From positions 7,440,001 through 7,504,000 of the forward strand of contig OZ316891.1 of the NCBI GenBank assembly GCA_973895155.1: a stretch of DNA of 64,000 nucleotides, given 5' to 3'. The notes beneath the pieces were generated by a model. It was not told where the DNA came from. It did not search any database and saw only the letters and a program-made list of their open reading frames with translations. The first letter of the stretch is position 1. The number at the start of each line of letters is the position of its first letter. A program made the position numbers and the translations under genes. Source of the DNA: Marsupella aquatica (lineage: Eukaryota; Marchantiophyta). Positions 20,220 through 30,611 of the stretch are shown here, in pieces.

Positions 20220-20440
20220 AAATGTCATTAAGAAAAAAGATGTGGAGTCGCCCAGATGTTGTTACATGAAAGATGTCATAAATTAAAAAGATGTCATTAA
20301 GAAGAAAGAAGTAATTTTGCCAAGATGTTGTTATATATGTGAGAGATGTTGTCAAGTAAAAAGATGTCGTTAAGAAAAAAGAAGTCGTGCTGCCAAAGAT
20401 GTCGTTTTGTGAAAGATGTTTTCAAGTAAAAAGCTTGGGG
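20220..20440 (+). repeat. diverged ~65-bp tandem repeat rich in AAGATGT
   Basis: Three to four degenerate units built from AAGATGTCRTTAAGAAAAAA, GAAGTCGTG..GCC and GTTGTTATRTGAAAGATG blocks. The same blocks recur at 20725-20875. Confidence 0.75.
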
Positions 20441-20724
20441 GTTTTATTTCCACAAAAATGGCACATCACGTGCAACGAAGAATATAGGGTTGTTTTATTG
20501 GTTTGAAGGAAAGACGTAAGAGTTTGCTTAGAAGAACGATAGTGTATTTTGAATCTAATATTGAGACATATAAGAACATGAGGGTCCTTCTAACCAAGTT
20601 TTTGGAATATTCCAAGAATATTCTAACTTTATAGGGGTTGAAAAATATTTTTTCTTACATTTTAGGGGATCAGAGGCCTAAAAATGTCGCAGTTGATGGG
20701 GAGGCCTCCATATAGTGAGACCCC

Positions 20725-20875
20725 CAAGGTAAAAAGTTGTTGTGAAAAAAATGAAGTCATTTTACCAAATATGTTGTTATGGGAAAGATGTTCTCAAGTA
20801 AAAAGATGTCACTAAGAAAAAAGAAGTCTTGTCACCAACGATGTTGTTATGTGAAAGATATAAAGAAAGATATCA
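20725..20875 (+). repeat. second block of the AAGATGT repeat
   Basis: About two more degenerate units of the 20220-20440 repeat, separated from it by some 285 bases. This suggests an expanded, then interrupted, satellite or the ends of a small nonautonomous element. Confidence 0.7.
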
Positions 20876-22125
20876 GGTGAAAAAGCCCAACAGAAAAATT
20901 CATTCCCCTATTTATCCTTGTTTTCTTTTCCACACCTTTTTACCCTGACTTGCTCCAATATCCAGGTGTGAGAGTAAAGTGTGATGACATTGATATAGTT
21001 TTGGTCTTTTTGAGGGTGTGTTTCTGTCTTATTGCTTTGATTTTTCTATTTTTGATTTTTCGCACCGTAAAGGTCGTGGAAAATTTAATCGATGACCACT
21101 GTAAAAAAAGTGTTCAACCCTTTATTATAGTTTTTGATATAACCCCATTCTAATTTAATTAATATATTGTTCCCCATATGGTACAAGGGCTGCAGTTTCT
21201 GGTATTTGTGCCTAGGATCAAACCTATTGGCTCGAATGATAGGCAGCACGATGATCTTTAGGGAAGCACTTTGCTTGCAATTGTCACATCTCAATCACAG
21301 TCAGTTTCCCACCAGGCCCAGCCCGGCCTATTGTGTTTGCAATGAGAAAACGTGTCCAGCAACTGTCATGCCGAGGGACAGTGCCTCTTATGCACATCGG
21401 CATGTCCCTCACATGTCCGCTAGGTATGTAGTTAGGGCTAGTGTACTACTTGAGTTAGCGACATGTTCTTATAGCAAATGCCAGGCGTTCTTGAAGCAAA
21501 CGCGCTTGTTAGTGTGACGTCAGGACTTTGTTTACTTAGGGCATGTCTTTGTTTGTGGGTTTTTCAGTTCTTCTTGAATCGCTGTTGACAGAGCTCAGAT
21601 AGTGCTCGTCGGTTCCGTACCCGGCTGATCTTGGCATCCTGCCGGTTTTTGATTCAATTTCAGTACAATTGTTTCTCTTACGCCTTTTATTCAAGAAGAA
21701 CTGTCGAGTGAAGGGAAGAAAATCAAAAACATTGTGCTTCTCAGCTGCTCATGCTGGTCTAGACAATTTCCGTCAAAGCCGGTGCAATTTCTTTGCAGAA
21801 AAATCAAGCGATGGGGTTAGAGTTAGATTTTTCCTTGTATACACATCACTTATGTGTATACACTTAAACTCTTGGACTGGCGGAGTACACCCAGGAGGAG
21901 ACGAGGGGAGAGCTTGGCTGGAGGTTTTGCATGTTGCCCAGGTTTTTCTTTTCCGGCCGCAACCTGCTTCACGACCTACTGCCATGACCTTTGTCGGCGA
22001 CTTGCTGCCGACTGCACACGACGCTGTGCTCTTGCTGGAGTTTTTAACGACCCTTAGAAGCCCCTTTTTCGTTGGTTTTATGGCCATTTCCCGGCCACGG
22101 CTGCCATCTTGCATCGGCTGCCGCG

Positions 22126-22200
22126 CGACAACCTCAGGACTGCCTCGGCCACCGCACGACAACCTCAGGACTGCCTCGGCCACCGCACGACTGCTTCTCG
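22126..22200 (+). repeat. short tandem repeat of ~29 bp
   Basis: Two to three near-identical units containing CTCGGCCACCGCACGAC and AACCTCAGGACTGC. Confidence 0.8.
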
Positions 22201-22364
22201 ACTACATAGGGCCACGCGCCCATTTTTGTTTCGCCTTTTTTGCCATTTTTTGCCTTCGTCGCCTCGCCACTCCTTTCGCTTTGGTGTGCAGGTTGTGCAT
22301 AGGGCATCGTGCCCCTTGCCTCGCCCATTTCCTTCCTTCTTTTTCCCTACCGTTATCAGCAATT

Positions 22365-22745
22365 AAAGCAGCTGGATGGGGGGGGAAGCGAGCGTAAGGA
22401 GAGGGCACAAGGCCCTATGGAGAATAAAGAGGGGGAGGGGGAGTAATCATTCGACTCCCTCTCTTGGGAGTCCCCCCCTGCAGAGCACAAAGCCCATCCA
22501 GCAGCATTAAGGAAGGAGGGGGAAGCGAAAGGAGGGCACCAAGCCCTAGGTAGCATTAAGTGGGGAGGAGGTGATTTTTGGCAGTAATGGAGGAGCCTTG
22601 CCAGAAGCAAAGCGAGGGAGAAGGCATGAGGCCCAACAGGAATCATTAAGGAGGGGAGAGGGAGCTCGTAGCCTCTCTTTGGGAGTTCATAAAGGGGGGC
22701 ACGAAGCCCTATGGAGGGTTCAGGAGCCATTAAGAGGGGCTCATT
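22365..22745 (+). repeat. degenerate purine-rich repeats with GGGCAC-AAGCCC palindrome
   Basis: Four to five irregular units combine GAGGGCACRAAGCCCTA, GCATTAAG and G-rich runs such as GAGGGGGAGGGGG. The palindrome GGGC...GCCC recurs near 22405, 22535 and 22700, with weaker copies near 22485 and 22625. Strongly purine-skewed on the plus strand. Confidence 0.65.
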
Positions 22746-23255
22746 TCTTTCTGTTCACCCTTGCCTTAATTTTGCCTCGGTTTTTCTTTGGCACTTACCC
22801 TGCCTCGCCTCACCCTTTCTTTGTCTTTCGGGCTGGATTCTTTCCTTTCGCCTTGCTCGACAGCATAGGGCCGCGCACCACTTTTTTAGTTGTGTATAGG
22901 TCGCTTGCCTATACACATTCGGCCGGTCGGCCTTAAACCCAATGTGTATACACTTAGGGGTGGGCCCATTTTTCTCGTATTTCTTTTCCCTCGATGCGCC
23001 TCCCTTGCTTTCCATTCCGAACGGCTGCACTTTCCTGGTCCACAATGGGGCCCGATGTGTATAGATTTTAGGGGCCCTCCATTACGCCCTCCTCATATGC
23101 ATACCGCTGCGGGTCCTGTGTCTACACATCGGACGGTCAATTTGGCATATAATAGGCAAATGTGAAGGGGGCTGAATTTGCGCTTTTAAGGGTCATTTTT
23201 TTCCGACGGTTTTTCTTTGTAATGGTTTTTATGTGTGTTCACACATTTTGTACAT

Positions 23256-23273
23256 TTGGCACCCCAGGTTAGC
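23256..23273 (+). promoter_or_regulatory. candidate tRNA primer-binding site
   Basis: TTGGCACCCCAGGTTAGC follows a TACA that could end an LTR and lies just before the gag ATG at 23281. TGG is the expected start. The matching tRNA was not identified. Confidence 0.4.
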
Positions 23274-23280
23274 ATGCAGC

Positions 23281-24440
23281 ATGTCAGCAGACGAGCCAGG
23301 AGGTAGCAGCACATCGCCACCGACACCCACACCACGCCATCCTTCTGCTACATTTGGCGGTCGCTTCACCACTACGCCGAAGCCTACTATCACTTCATTG
23401 CCATTTACCCCTTCTGCATCAGTGGTTGTTCCAGCTTCACCGACATACAACATGGATGCCAACCACTCATCTGGCCGCATTGAGCGCTTCAGCGGGCGGC
23501 CAGGCACTGTTTCTTTGTGTGAGTTCAAATCCACTTTCTACACTGTCGTATACGAATTGGAGTTGAAATGTGGCAACAATTTCACAAATGCTTTTGCATT
23601 TAAGCAGCTAGCCAGGTATGTGCACCATGAGGCTTTGGATGTGTATGAGCAGCATTCTCAACGGCTGCTTGCTGTCACACAGTTGCCTAACCCTACCTAT
23701 GCCAGTGCAATTGCGGCAGCCTCACAATTGGCCTTACAGAATGTCATTGCAGCCCATGCTGCTGCTCCTGCCACTTCCCCTCCTACTCTAGTTCCTACCA
23801 CTGCGCCAGTTACTCCCACTGTCTTGGCACAGGCTACATCAGGCATTTCTCCCACCATTGATTCTCCTGCCTTTGCTGATCCAGTGGCTGAGTTTTTCCA
23901 GGTTCTTGAATTGGAATTCCCAATCAAGAGTGCTAACAAAATCATGCAGTTGGCCACCTTTGTGAGGCAGCGCGATGAAACCTTGAAGATGATGTATTGT
24001 CGGCTTCTCAAGCTGAAGGAGGACACCCAGAGCATCACTGACCTGGAAGTTGCTCATCGCTATCTTCGCGCATTGGAGGGCACACCAGCTCTCCATTCGC
24101 AAGTGTTGCAGCAAGTATTCTCAGAGTTTGGAGACAGCTACACCCTGCTCAATGTCTATGACACTGCTGAGAAACTTGAGTTAGCCCATGCACATTATGA
24201 GGCCAGTATTGCTTGTCCACCGTGATCCAGGTACCAGGCTGCTGCCCCTACAATGGCCACCCCTTCCCGTGTGCCACAGTATGCTTCCAAGACCAAACCA
24301 GCACATGCTGCTTTCATGCTGCCATCTTGCAACTACTGTGGCAATCCTAATCACAAAGCTAATGAATGTGATATTGTTGCTAAGGACCTGTCTTGTGTTT
24401 TTTGCGGGAAAGTGGGCCACTTGGAGGCAGTTTGTTTTGC
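23281..24440 (+). pseudogene. gag: gypsy Gag with two CCHC knuckles (nonsense codon)
   Basis: Structural protein of the element. The ATG at 23281 (MSADEPGG) is preferred over the upstream in-frame Met at 23233 because the latter lies before the primer site. A Ser/Thr/Pro-rich start is followed by a helical capsid-like region (RFSGRPGTVSLCEFKSTF, FVRQRDETLKMMYCRL). After an in-frame TGA (24223-24225, likely a CGA codon) come two zinc knuckles, CNYCGNPNHKANEC and CVFCGKVGHLEAVC. A frame change near 24470 leads into a 300-residue Pro/Ala/Gln-rich linker with a short coiled coil (THEVESLRAQLANIK) up to about 25330. Confidence 0.8.
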
Positions 24441-25339
24441 CAATTCCCAGAGAGGAAGCAGCTACGACAACAGGCCACTCATCTTGCTCTTGTTTCCACT
24501 CCCCCACCAGCTAGGAGGGCTCCTACTGCATCAGTTGCTCCTCCTTCCAGTGGCAAAGCACCCAGTGCCAACAAATTGCCCAAGCAGCAACAGAAGCAAC
24601 CAGCTCAGAAGGAGGCTCATAATGCACAGGCAACTCAACTCCAGTCTCTGACTCATGAGGTTGAGTCCCTACGTGCCCAACTTGCCAACATAAAAGGCAA
24701 GTCACCTGCCTCTGCTGGTCCTTCTCAACTGGCTGGTCACGTGCAACCCATCCCGGGCCCAGGCACCACTGACAGTTCAGCATCTCTACCCCGCTCTTTC
24801 TATGGCTTGCCATTTGATGCTCATATGGGTGAGTGTGTGCTATCCTCTGCTACACAGCCTGGCCTTACAGCAGAATTTTCAGATTCATTCTGCCCTTCCT
24901 ATTTTGCTTACCAGCAGGCTAGTGCAGCCTCCCGTATTGCTCCCACACGCCGTATTGTACAGGCTGATGGTCTTGCTGCCGGTCCTATGACTAGAGCCAG
25001 GGGAGCTCGGGCTGTCTTGCCCCAATCTTTTCAGCCACTCACACTTGCTGAAGAGCGCACCTTGTTGGCGAGGGGGGAGGGAGCTGCAGCTACATCCATT
25101 CCACCACCAGGTGTTGTTGACATTTCACAGGGAGTTGTTTCTCCTGAGTTGCTCGAGCATTTCACCTCCGGTATGGCACAAAAGATTCTTACAACTCCAC
25201 TTTTCAGTTGCCATGATTTACAACTGGATGCTAGAGTTGTCATCAGAGCGCTAGAGGGCTCACTGCATTCTTTATCAGCCCCTGTGACACCGGTTTTGGA
25301 GGTCCGATCTCATGTACATACTGGACCTTCTTCTTCTCC

Positions 25340-26283
25340 ATTATATATTCACTGGTTTGGCTATCCCAGTACCAATTTCTAGTGGTAGAGATGATAGTAT
25401 TGCTGCAGATTGTGTGACCAGAGCTACACTTGATTCTGGTCATGCTGCCCCATCTTTCCTGACTATGCTGTTGAATGCAAAAACCGTGGACACTGACTCC
25501 CTTCACAAAGTACCTCATCATTTGCCAAAAGTGGTGTCTAGCGACAGGACTTCAGTTTCCACCACCATTGCCATTGTTGACAACAGGAATTCAGCGGTCA
25601 AGTTGGAGGGTCACACTCCTCAGGTGGTCATGCTAGACACAGGTGCTCAACCAATGATATTGGGCATTCAGTTTGCCAAGAAGATGGGACTGCTGACTGA
25701 TCATTTACAGCAATCCAAGTGGCACATTTGGATTGCTAGTGGCACTGTGGAGGATGTGCTGGGTGAGAGTACGTTCTACTTTACTCACTCTCACTTTTAA
25801 TGGAGGTATAGATCAGGAACTGCATTTCCCAGTCAGATGTTTGGTTACCAATGCCACTACGTATGATGTGCTCATTGGCCAGGAGGCTTTGTTCCCACCA
25901 GGTTTTACCATTGACAATTGGCATGAGCATGCATACTACAGAGTTGATTGGCATACAGATGGCTCACACTTGGGCTACATTCCACTTGATTTGCATGGTG
26001 CTCATACACCTATGGCTCACCACTGTGTTTTGAAAGCAGTGCACACAGCTACCTATGTCAACCACCCATTGCAGGATTGGATTGAGGAGAATGATGATGA
26101 GGTGGTTGCTGCACATGCTGCTGCACGTATAGCAGCACTTTCCATCAACGTGGATCATCAACCAGAGGTGGTACAACGGCTCCAAGCAGCCCATGGACCT
26201 TTGGTGGCTGCATTGCGCAAATTTGAGGACCTTGGGCAGCACAATGGACAACCAATAGCCCCAATCTTGAGCGCACCAGTTAC
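25340..26283 (+). pseudogene. gypsy aspartic protease region
   Basis: Cuts the element polyprotein. The active-site box is VVMLDTGAQPMILG, with catalytic Asp-Thr-Gly-Ala at about 25630-25665. A second conserved-looking segment (TTYDVLIGQEALFPPGF) matches the distal part of retroviral-type proteases (VLIG..). A frame change near 25780 separates the two. The domain leads without a stop into the methyltransferase. Confidence 0.8.
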
Positions 26284-27235
26284 ATGGACTCCTCCTCCGG
26301 ATGGCCTTACATTGTTTGAGCTTTTTGGTGGCATTTCTACAGGCCTGGAAGCTCTCCTACAGTCTGGCATGGTGGTGAAGCAGTACATCTACGTGGACAT
26401 TGATCCAGGTGCAAGGCAAGTGGCTGAATCCCGTCTGCTAGAATTTTCAGAGCAATTTCCCCAGCAGTTTCCACATAGTGCATGGAAGTCTGCATTTTCT
26501 TTCTTCCCTCCAGCTTGTCCAGCACCGGCACTTAACTTGGCTCCCTTGATTTGATCATAGCTGCTTGGGAATGCCAAGGGTTTTCAGCTGCTGGTCACGG
26601 TGCTGGATTGCATGATTCTCGTTCTGGCCTTTTCACAGCATTGGTTCAGATTCTCACTTGGGCTCAATCCCTTTATCCTGCTATTGGCTATATCATTGAG
26701 AATACTCCATCTAAGTTTGACCAGCGTCCACAGGTCAAAGAGGATTTCAGTGTGGTCCAACATTACTTGGGACCACCCCTTCTCATTGATGCAGTGCACT
26801 ATGGTTCTTATGCACGTCGTCTTCGTAACTTTTGGACTAACCTTGCACCACCTTCCTTGTTGGAGTTAGCTCTTCACCACACATCCAGGGACACTAACCT
26901 CACAGTGGACCAGATTTTGGATCCTGACAATTCTTGCCAACCAGTTACACGGCAAGAGCCAGCACCTTGGTATCCAGCCAATACCATTGGATAGTCCCGT
27001 GCTGCTTGGCCTACATTTGTGTCCTTTCCAGGTGCACATGCTTTTCAGGCTGATGGTCCTGGCCTGGTTTACCGACATTCTACCGGTACATGGGATGAAC
27101 CTAGTCGTGAGGAGAGAGAACGGGCTATGGGCTTCCAACCCGGTACTACATGCCACACCAAAATCACCAAGCTGGCCAGGAATGCTTTACTTGGCAGGGT
27201 AATAGATCTTAATGCTCTCACTTGGCTTCTGGTCA
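26284..27235 (+). pseudogene. C5-cytosine DNA methyltransferase domain inside the gypsy polyprotein
   Basis: Transfers a methyl group from AdoMet to cytosine C5. Motif I is LFELFGGISTGLEALL (near 26311). The catalytic loop, motif IV, is LIIAAWECQGFSAAG with Cys at 26572-26574; Glu stands where Pro is usual (PC). Motif VI reads IIENTPS (ENT for ENV). Motif VIII is YARRLRNFWTNL. Motifs IX-X are ERAMGFQPG and NALLGRVIDLNALTWLL. The order and spacing are those of a complete small catalytic domain with no added regulatory domain. One frame change near 26540, just before motif IV, and a TAG at 26992-26994 break it. The domain sits between protease and RT in the same coding run. Confidence 0.85.
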
Positions 27236-27365
27236 CTTGCATCCTTTTTCAGATGTACATTCATCCAGCATCAGGAGTTCCAGCCCTACCACTCCATGGT
27301 GCTGCTACATGGCATCCAGACCACGTGCACTTACCTCTATTCAACACTCACCGCTTCAGTCCAAG

Positions 27366-27384
27366 TGTTGGGGGGGGAGGAGGT
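27366..27384 (+). other. G8 purine tract at a frame switch between methyltransferase and RT
   Basis: A run of eight G followed by AGGAGG. Upstream the protein runs in one frame (RFSPSVGGG), downstream in the next (GGEEVPCNVADII). One extra G would explain the switch. The tract could also act as an internal polypurine primer site or a slippage site. Confidence 0.5.
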
Positions 27385-27559
27385 CCCTTGTAACGTGGCT
27401 GATATTATTTCTGAGTTTCATGGTGTGGATCAGACCAGAGCAACAGATACAACAGGCCTTGGAGAGGCCTCATCACCTTATCAGCAGCATGCTAGCAGCT
27501 TGGACAGTGGAGAGGCTAGCACTTCTGGCTCTTCAAGCACGAGTACATCAGGTCCTATT

Positions 27560-29210
27560 CCTAGTGTTGCCAACTACACATTCATCATGGGCAACCACCT
27601 GAGTAAAAGACAGAAGGACCAGCTGCTGAATTTTCTCCTCAAGCATGAGAACGTGTTTGCTTTCTCTATGAAGGACTTGGGTAAGTGCAAGACCATGCAG
27701 TTCTCCATTGAGTTGGCTGATGAAACACCTATCTTCAGGCGGAGACATCGTTTGAGTAAGCATGAGTGGCAGCTGGTGGATGAGAGGTGCCAAGAGTTAT
27801 ATGAAGCTGGTCTTATTTAGCCATCTACATCAGATTTTGCAGCAGCTACAGTGATGCCAGCAAAGAAGGATTCCAGTGGATTGTGGACAGAGAAGCGCAT
27901 GTGTGGGGACTACAGGCCACTGAACCTGGTCACACCCCAGGACAGGTACCCCATGCCACGGCCAGAGGAGCTATTTGACAGCATTGGAGACTTAGACATC
28001 TTCACTCTTGTGGATCTAAGGCAAGGCTTTAACCAGATTTTGCTGCTTGTAAAGGACCGCAAGAAAACAACTTTCCATGGTAGTAACCAACTATGGGAGT
28101 GGTTGGTGATGCCATTTGGCTTGAAGAATGCGCCCATATTCTTTCAAAGAGTCATGGACCAGGTTCTTCAAGGTGCTGAGTTTCTGAAATGCTACATTGA
28201 TGATGTGTTGGTCCACAACAAAGGATTTGACCAGCATCTACTTGACCTTGAGGAGCTATTCATGAGGCTTAAGAAGGTGAACCTAAAGATACACCCCAAG
28301 AAGTGTGAATTTGCTGTCAGATCAGTAGTATACCTTGGGCACCGCATTCTTCCAAATGGAACCATGGCGCACTGGGCCAAGGTGGTATCCATCTTGGAAA
28401 TGCCCACTCCTAACGATGTTCACACTTTGAGGAGTTTTATTGGGTTGTGCAATTACTACCGGATCTACATCAAAGATTTCAGCACTATTGCACACCCATT
28501 GTATGCTTTGTTGAAAAAGAATGTGACTTGGACATGGAGTATAGATGCTGAGGCAGCATTTGCCACTTTGAAGGAGAAGCTCTCAGAATACCCGGTGCTG
28601 AGAAGACCTGATTTCAGCAAGGTCTTTGTGCTACACACAGATTGGAGTGCCCTTGGGATTGGTGCCATTCTGGGCCAGCATGATGAGGAAGGTAAAGAGT
28701 ACGTCATTGCCTATGCATCCAGGAGCAACAATTAGGCAGAGAGTCATTATTCTTCGTATGAGGGTGAATGCCTTACTGTTGTGTGGGCTGTCATACATTA
28801 TAGGCCCTACCTTTATGGGACCAGGTTTGTCCTCTACATCGACCACCAGCCCTTGATGTGGTTGATGACCAACGACAAGCTTACTGGCAAGCTTGCTCGT
28901 TGGGCGCTCATACTCCAGGAGTATGATTTTGAGGTAATTCATAGGCCTGGTGTGACACATCAAAATGCTGACACTATGTCCCGCAGCCCTTTGATTGCCT
29001 CTGATGATTCCTCAAATGCACGGCAGGATTTTGACCAGGTTTCCATCCTGCCTACATTTCATGCATCTACCTATCTTGCTTTGCTGCCATGCTATGTTGT
29101 TGACCAACTTGTGGTGGACATATGGGAGGACAGCGACACTCTGAGATTTCTGCAGCATGGGGAGTACCCCACCCATGTTACTACTGCCCAGAGAGACCGA
29201 ATTTAGCAAA
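27560..29210 (+). pseudogene. gypsy reverse transcriptase and RNase H
   Basis: Copies element RNA. RT shows FRRRHRLSKHEW, CGDYRPLNLVTPQDRYPMPR, LVDLRQGFNQILL, VMPFGLKNAPIFFQRVM and the catalytic CYIDDVLVH (about 28190). RNase H shows HTDWSALGIGA, AESHYSSYEGECL and DHQPLMWLM. One continuous frame is kept from 27400 to beyond 29210, with TAG at 27818-27820 (AGLI-stop-PS), 28733-28735 (SNN-stop-AE) and 29204-29206. Each TAG sits where Gln is plausible. Confidence 0.9.
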
Positions 29211-30405
29211 GGTCCAAGCGCTACTTGTGGAAGGGAGATCATCTTGTGCGCTGCTTGCCAGACAGGGAAGTGGTGGTTCCACCCATTCATGAGAGGGTTG
29301 GCCTTATCCGTAAGGTACATTCTGAGCTTGGTCATTTTGGTGTTAAGAGGACTTATAGCCTCTTGGTCCCCCATTATCATTGGCGAGGCATGCATGGCCA
29401 GGTTCGAGATGTTATTGCCCGGTGTGAGCAGTGTGATAGAGTAAGGACTTCTTTCACATCTCGGCAACCCACACTTCATCCACTCCCTATTCAGGGCATG
29501 TTTTATCGTTGGTCATGTGATTTGGCTGGAGAATTACCCCTCACATCTCGGGGTAATCTCTACATCATGAACATGATAGAGCATTTCTCCAAGTGGATAG
29601 AACTTGTGGCATTGCCAGATAAGACCTCCCGTAGCACCAGCCAGGCATTCCTGCAACAAGTTCTCAGCCGTTTTGGAGCTTGTGCAGAATGTCTCACTGA
29701 CTAGGGCTCAGAGTTTAGAGGAGAGTTCCAGGAGCTGCTTGATCAGGCCCTCATTGATCATCGTCGGACATCACGAGATCACCCACAGGCAGATGGCTTG
29801 GCAGAGCGCATGGTTCAGACATGCAAGAAGGGCCTCCGGAAGATCTGCCTCACCAGAAACAAGGAGGATTGGGACCTGGCCTTAGTTACCCTATATTGCC
29901 ATGGGGTATAGGATGTCCAGACATGCATCACTGTCTAACTTTTCTCCCTACTTCCTGTTGTTTGGTCGTCACCTAGTTCCACCTTCTGCTATTGCTGCTC
30001 ACATGCTTCAGGTGGTGGACTTGGATTCAGCTGTGACTTGGTCTGATGTGATCTCTGAAAGGGCTGCCCTATTCAGGAGGGTTATGCCCATGGCCATGGA
30101 GAATTTGGCCATTGCACAACACAAGGACACACTGTGTTATGCACACACACGAGGGGGCACTTTTCAGCCCAAGGTCAGGAAGTTTGATGTGGGAGATTTT
30201 GTGTACTTGCAGCGGCAAGCTAACGACACCCTGGACACCTCTACCAGTCGTACTATTCTCAGGGTTAAAGCTATTCGACCGTCTGGAGTGCTAGAGTTAC
30301 AAGGGGCAGATGGGCGCATAATTGCTGACAATGCCAAGAACTGTGCCCCTTGTCATCTACCTAACCTGGATCCCACCATTGTGACTTCTACTTGGATTCC
30401 ACCTA
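29211..30405 (+). pseudogene. gypsy integrase
   Basis: Inserts the cDNA. The HHCC zinc region runs from HERVGLIRKVHSELGHFG to CEQCDRVR. The catalytic core shows WSCDLAGELP, LTD-stop-GSEF and DGLAERMVQ, giving D, D, E. The TAG at 29702-29704 replaces the Gln of the near-invariant DQG/DNG box. A frame change near 29890 precedes SPYFLLFGRHLVPP. A C-terminal module (VGDFVYLQRQ, LRVKAIRPSGVLELQG) resembles the GPY/F-type end domain. Confidence 0.88.
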
Positions 30406-30413
30406 TGGACTAC

Positions 30414-30569
30414 CCTTGCAAAGTGTGTTTGCGAATTGATGATGCTGACCAGATGCTGCTGTGTGACAATTGCAATGGAGGGTACCATCTTTTCTGCCTT
30501 TGGCCTGAACTTACCCAGGTGCCAGAAGGGTTATGGTTTTGCCCTTCCTGTGCTCCACGTGCTACCTGA
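30414..30569 (+). CDS. PHD finger at the C-terminus of the integrase polyprotein
   Basis: A complete C4HC3 zinc finger: CKVC, CDNC, H..C (GGYHLFC) and CPSC, with the typical aromatic before the last pair (GLWFCPSC). PHD fingers read histone H3 tails, often H3K4 state. It closes the open frame that begins in the integrase tail and ends at TGA 30567-30569. It occupies the position that chromodomains hold in chromoviruses, so a role in choosing integration sites is inferred. The finger itself is undamaged. Confidence 0.85.
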   Translation, partial: PCKVCLRIDDADQMLLCDNCNGGYHLFCLWPELTQVPEGLWFCPSCAPRAT

Positions 30570-30596
30570 ATTTTCTTCAGTCCTCCTTTTGGCTGT

Positions 30597-30611
30597 GGTC
30601 TGGGGGGGATA
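30597..30611 (+). promoter_or_regulatory. candidate polypurine tract
   Basis: TCTGGGGGGGATACA lies 30 bases after the polyprotein stop, where the plus-strand primer before the 3' LTR is expected. No TG start or matching LTR was confirmed. Confidence 0.4.

Larger units (their letters stand above)
16900..21600. other. gene-poor stretch with several repeats
   Basis: No supported gene. Seen: a 16-base direct repeat (CATGTCCACTGTTTCT) at 17131-17166, a short TTTAGGG-TTTAGG telomere-like motif near 17200, a region at 17280-17460 beginning CACTACAAGG with TTACCCCC-type inverted motifs that could be a CACTA end, a 23-24-bp tandem near 18786 and two AAGATGT-rich repeat blocks listed separately. Open frames here are short and unconserved. 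Confidence 0.5.
21601..23253 (+). other. presumed LTR/leader region of the methyltransferase gypsy element, no gene
   Basis: GC-richer stretch before the gypsy gag. A 242-codon frame at 21669-22397 is judged non-coding because it is low in conserved features and overlaps repeats. ATGTGTATACACTTA occurs twice (near 21856 and 22941) with further TGTGTATA half sites. No copy of this region was found downstream of the element, so the LTR could not be delimited. Confidence 0.4.
23254..30611 (+). mobile_element. Ty3/gypsy retrotransposon encoding a DNA methyltransferase and a PHD finger (decayed)
   Basis: Order on the plus strand: primer site, gag, protease, C5-cytosine methyltransferase, RT, RNase H, integrase, PHD finger, purine tract. 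All enzymatic parts are recognisable. The coding run is broken by six in-frame stops (TGA 24223; TAG 26992, 27818, 28733, 29204, 29702) and by at least five frame changes (near 24470, 25330, 25780, 26540, 27370 and 29890). Retrotransposon-encoded methyltransferases have been described from charophytes and dinoflagellates (de Mendoza et al. 2018, from memory). No LTR pair was identified. Confidence 0.88.

Noticed and set aside
21669-22397. 242-codon ORF before the methyltransferase gypsy element
   Set aside because: No conserved motif, overlaps tandem repeats, and lies in the presumed LTR/leader.
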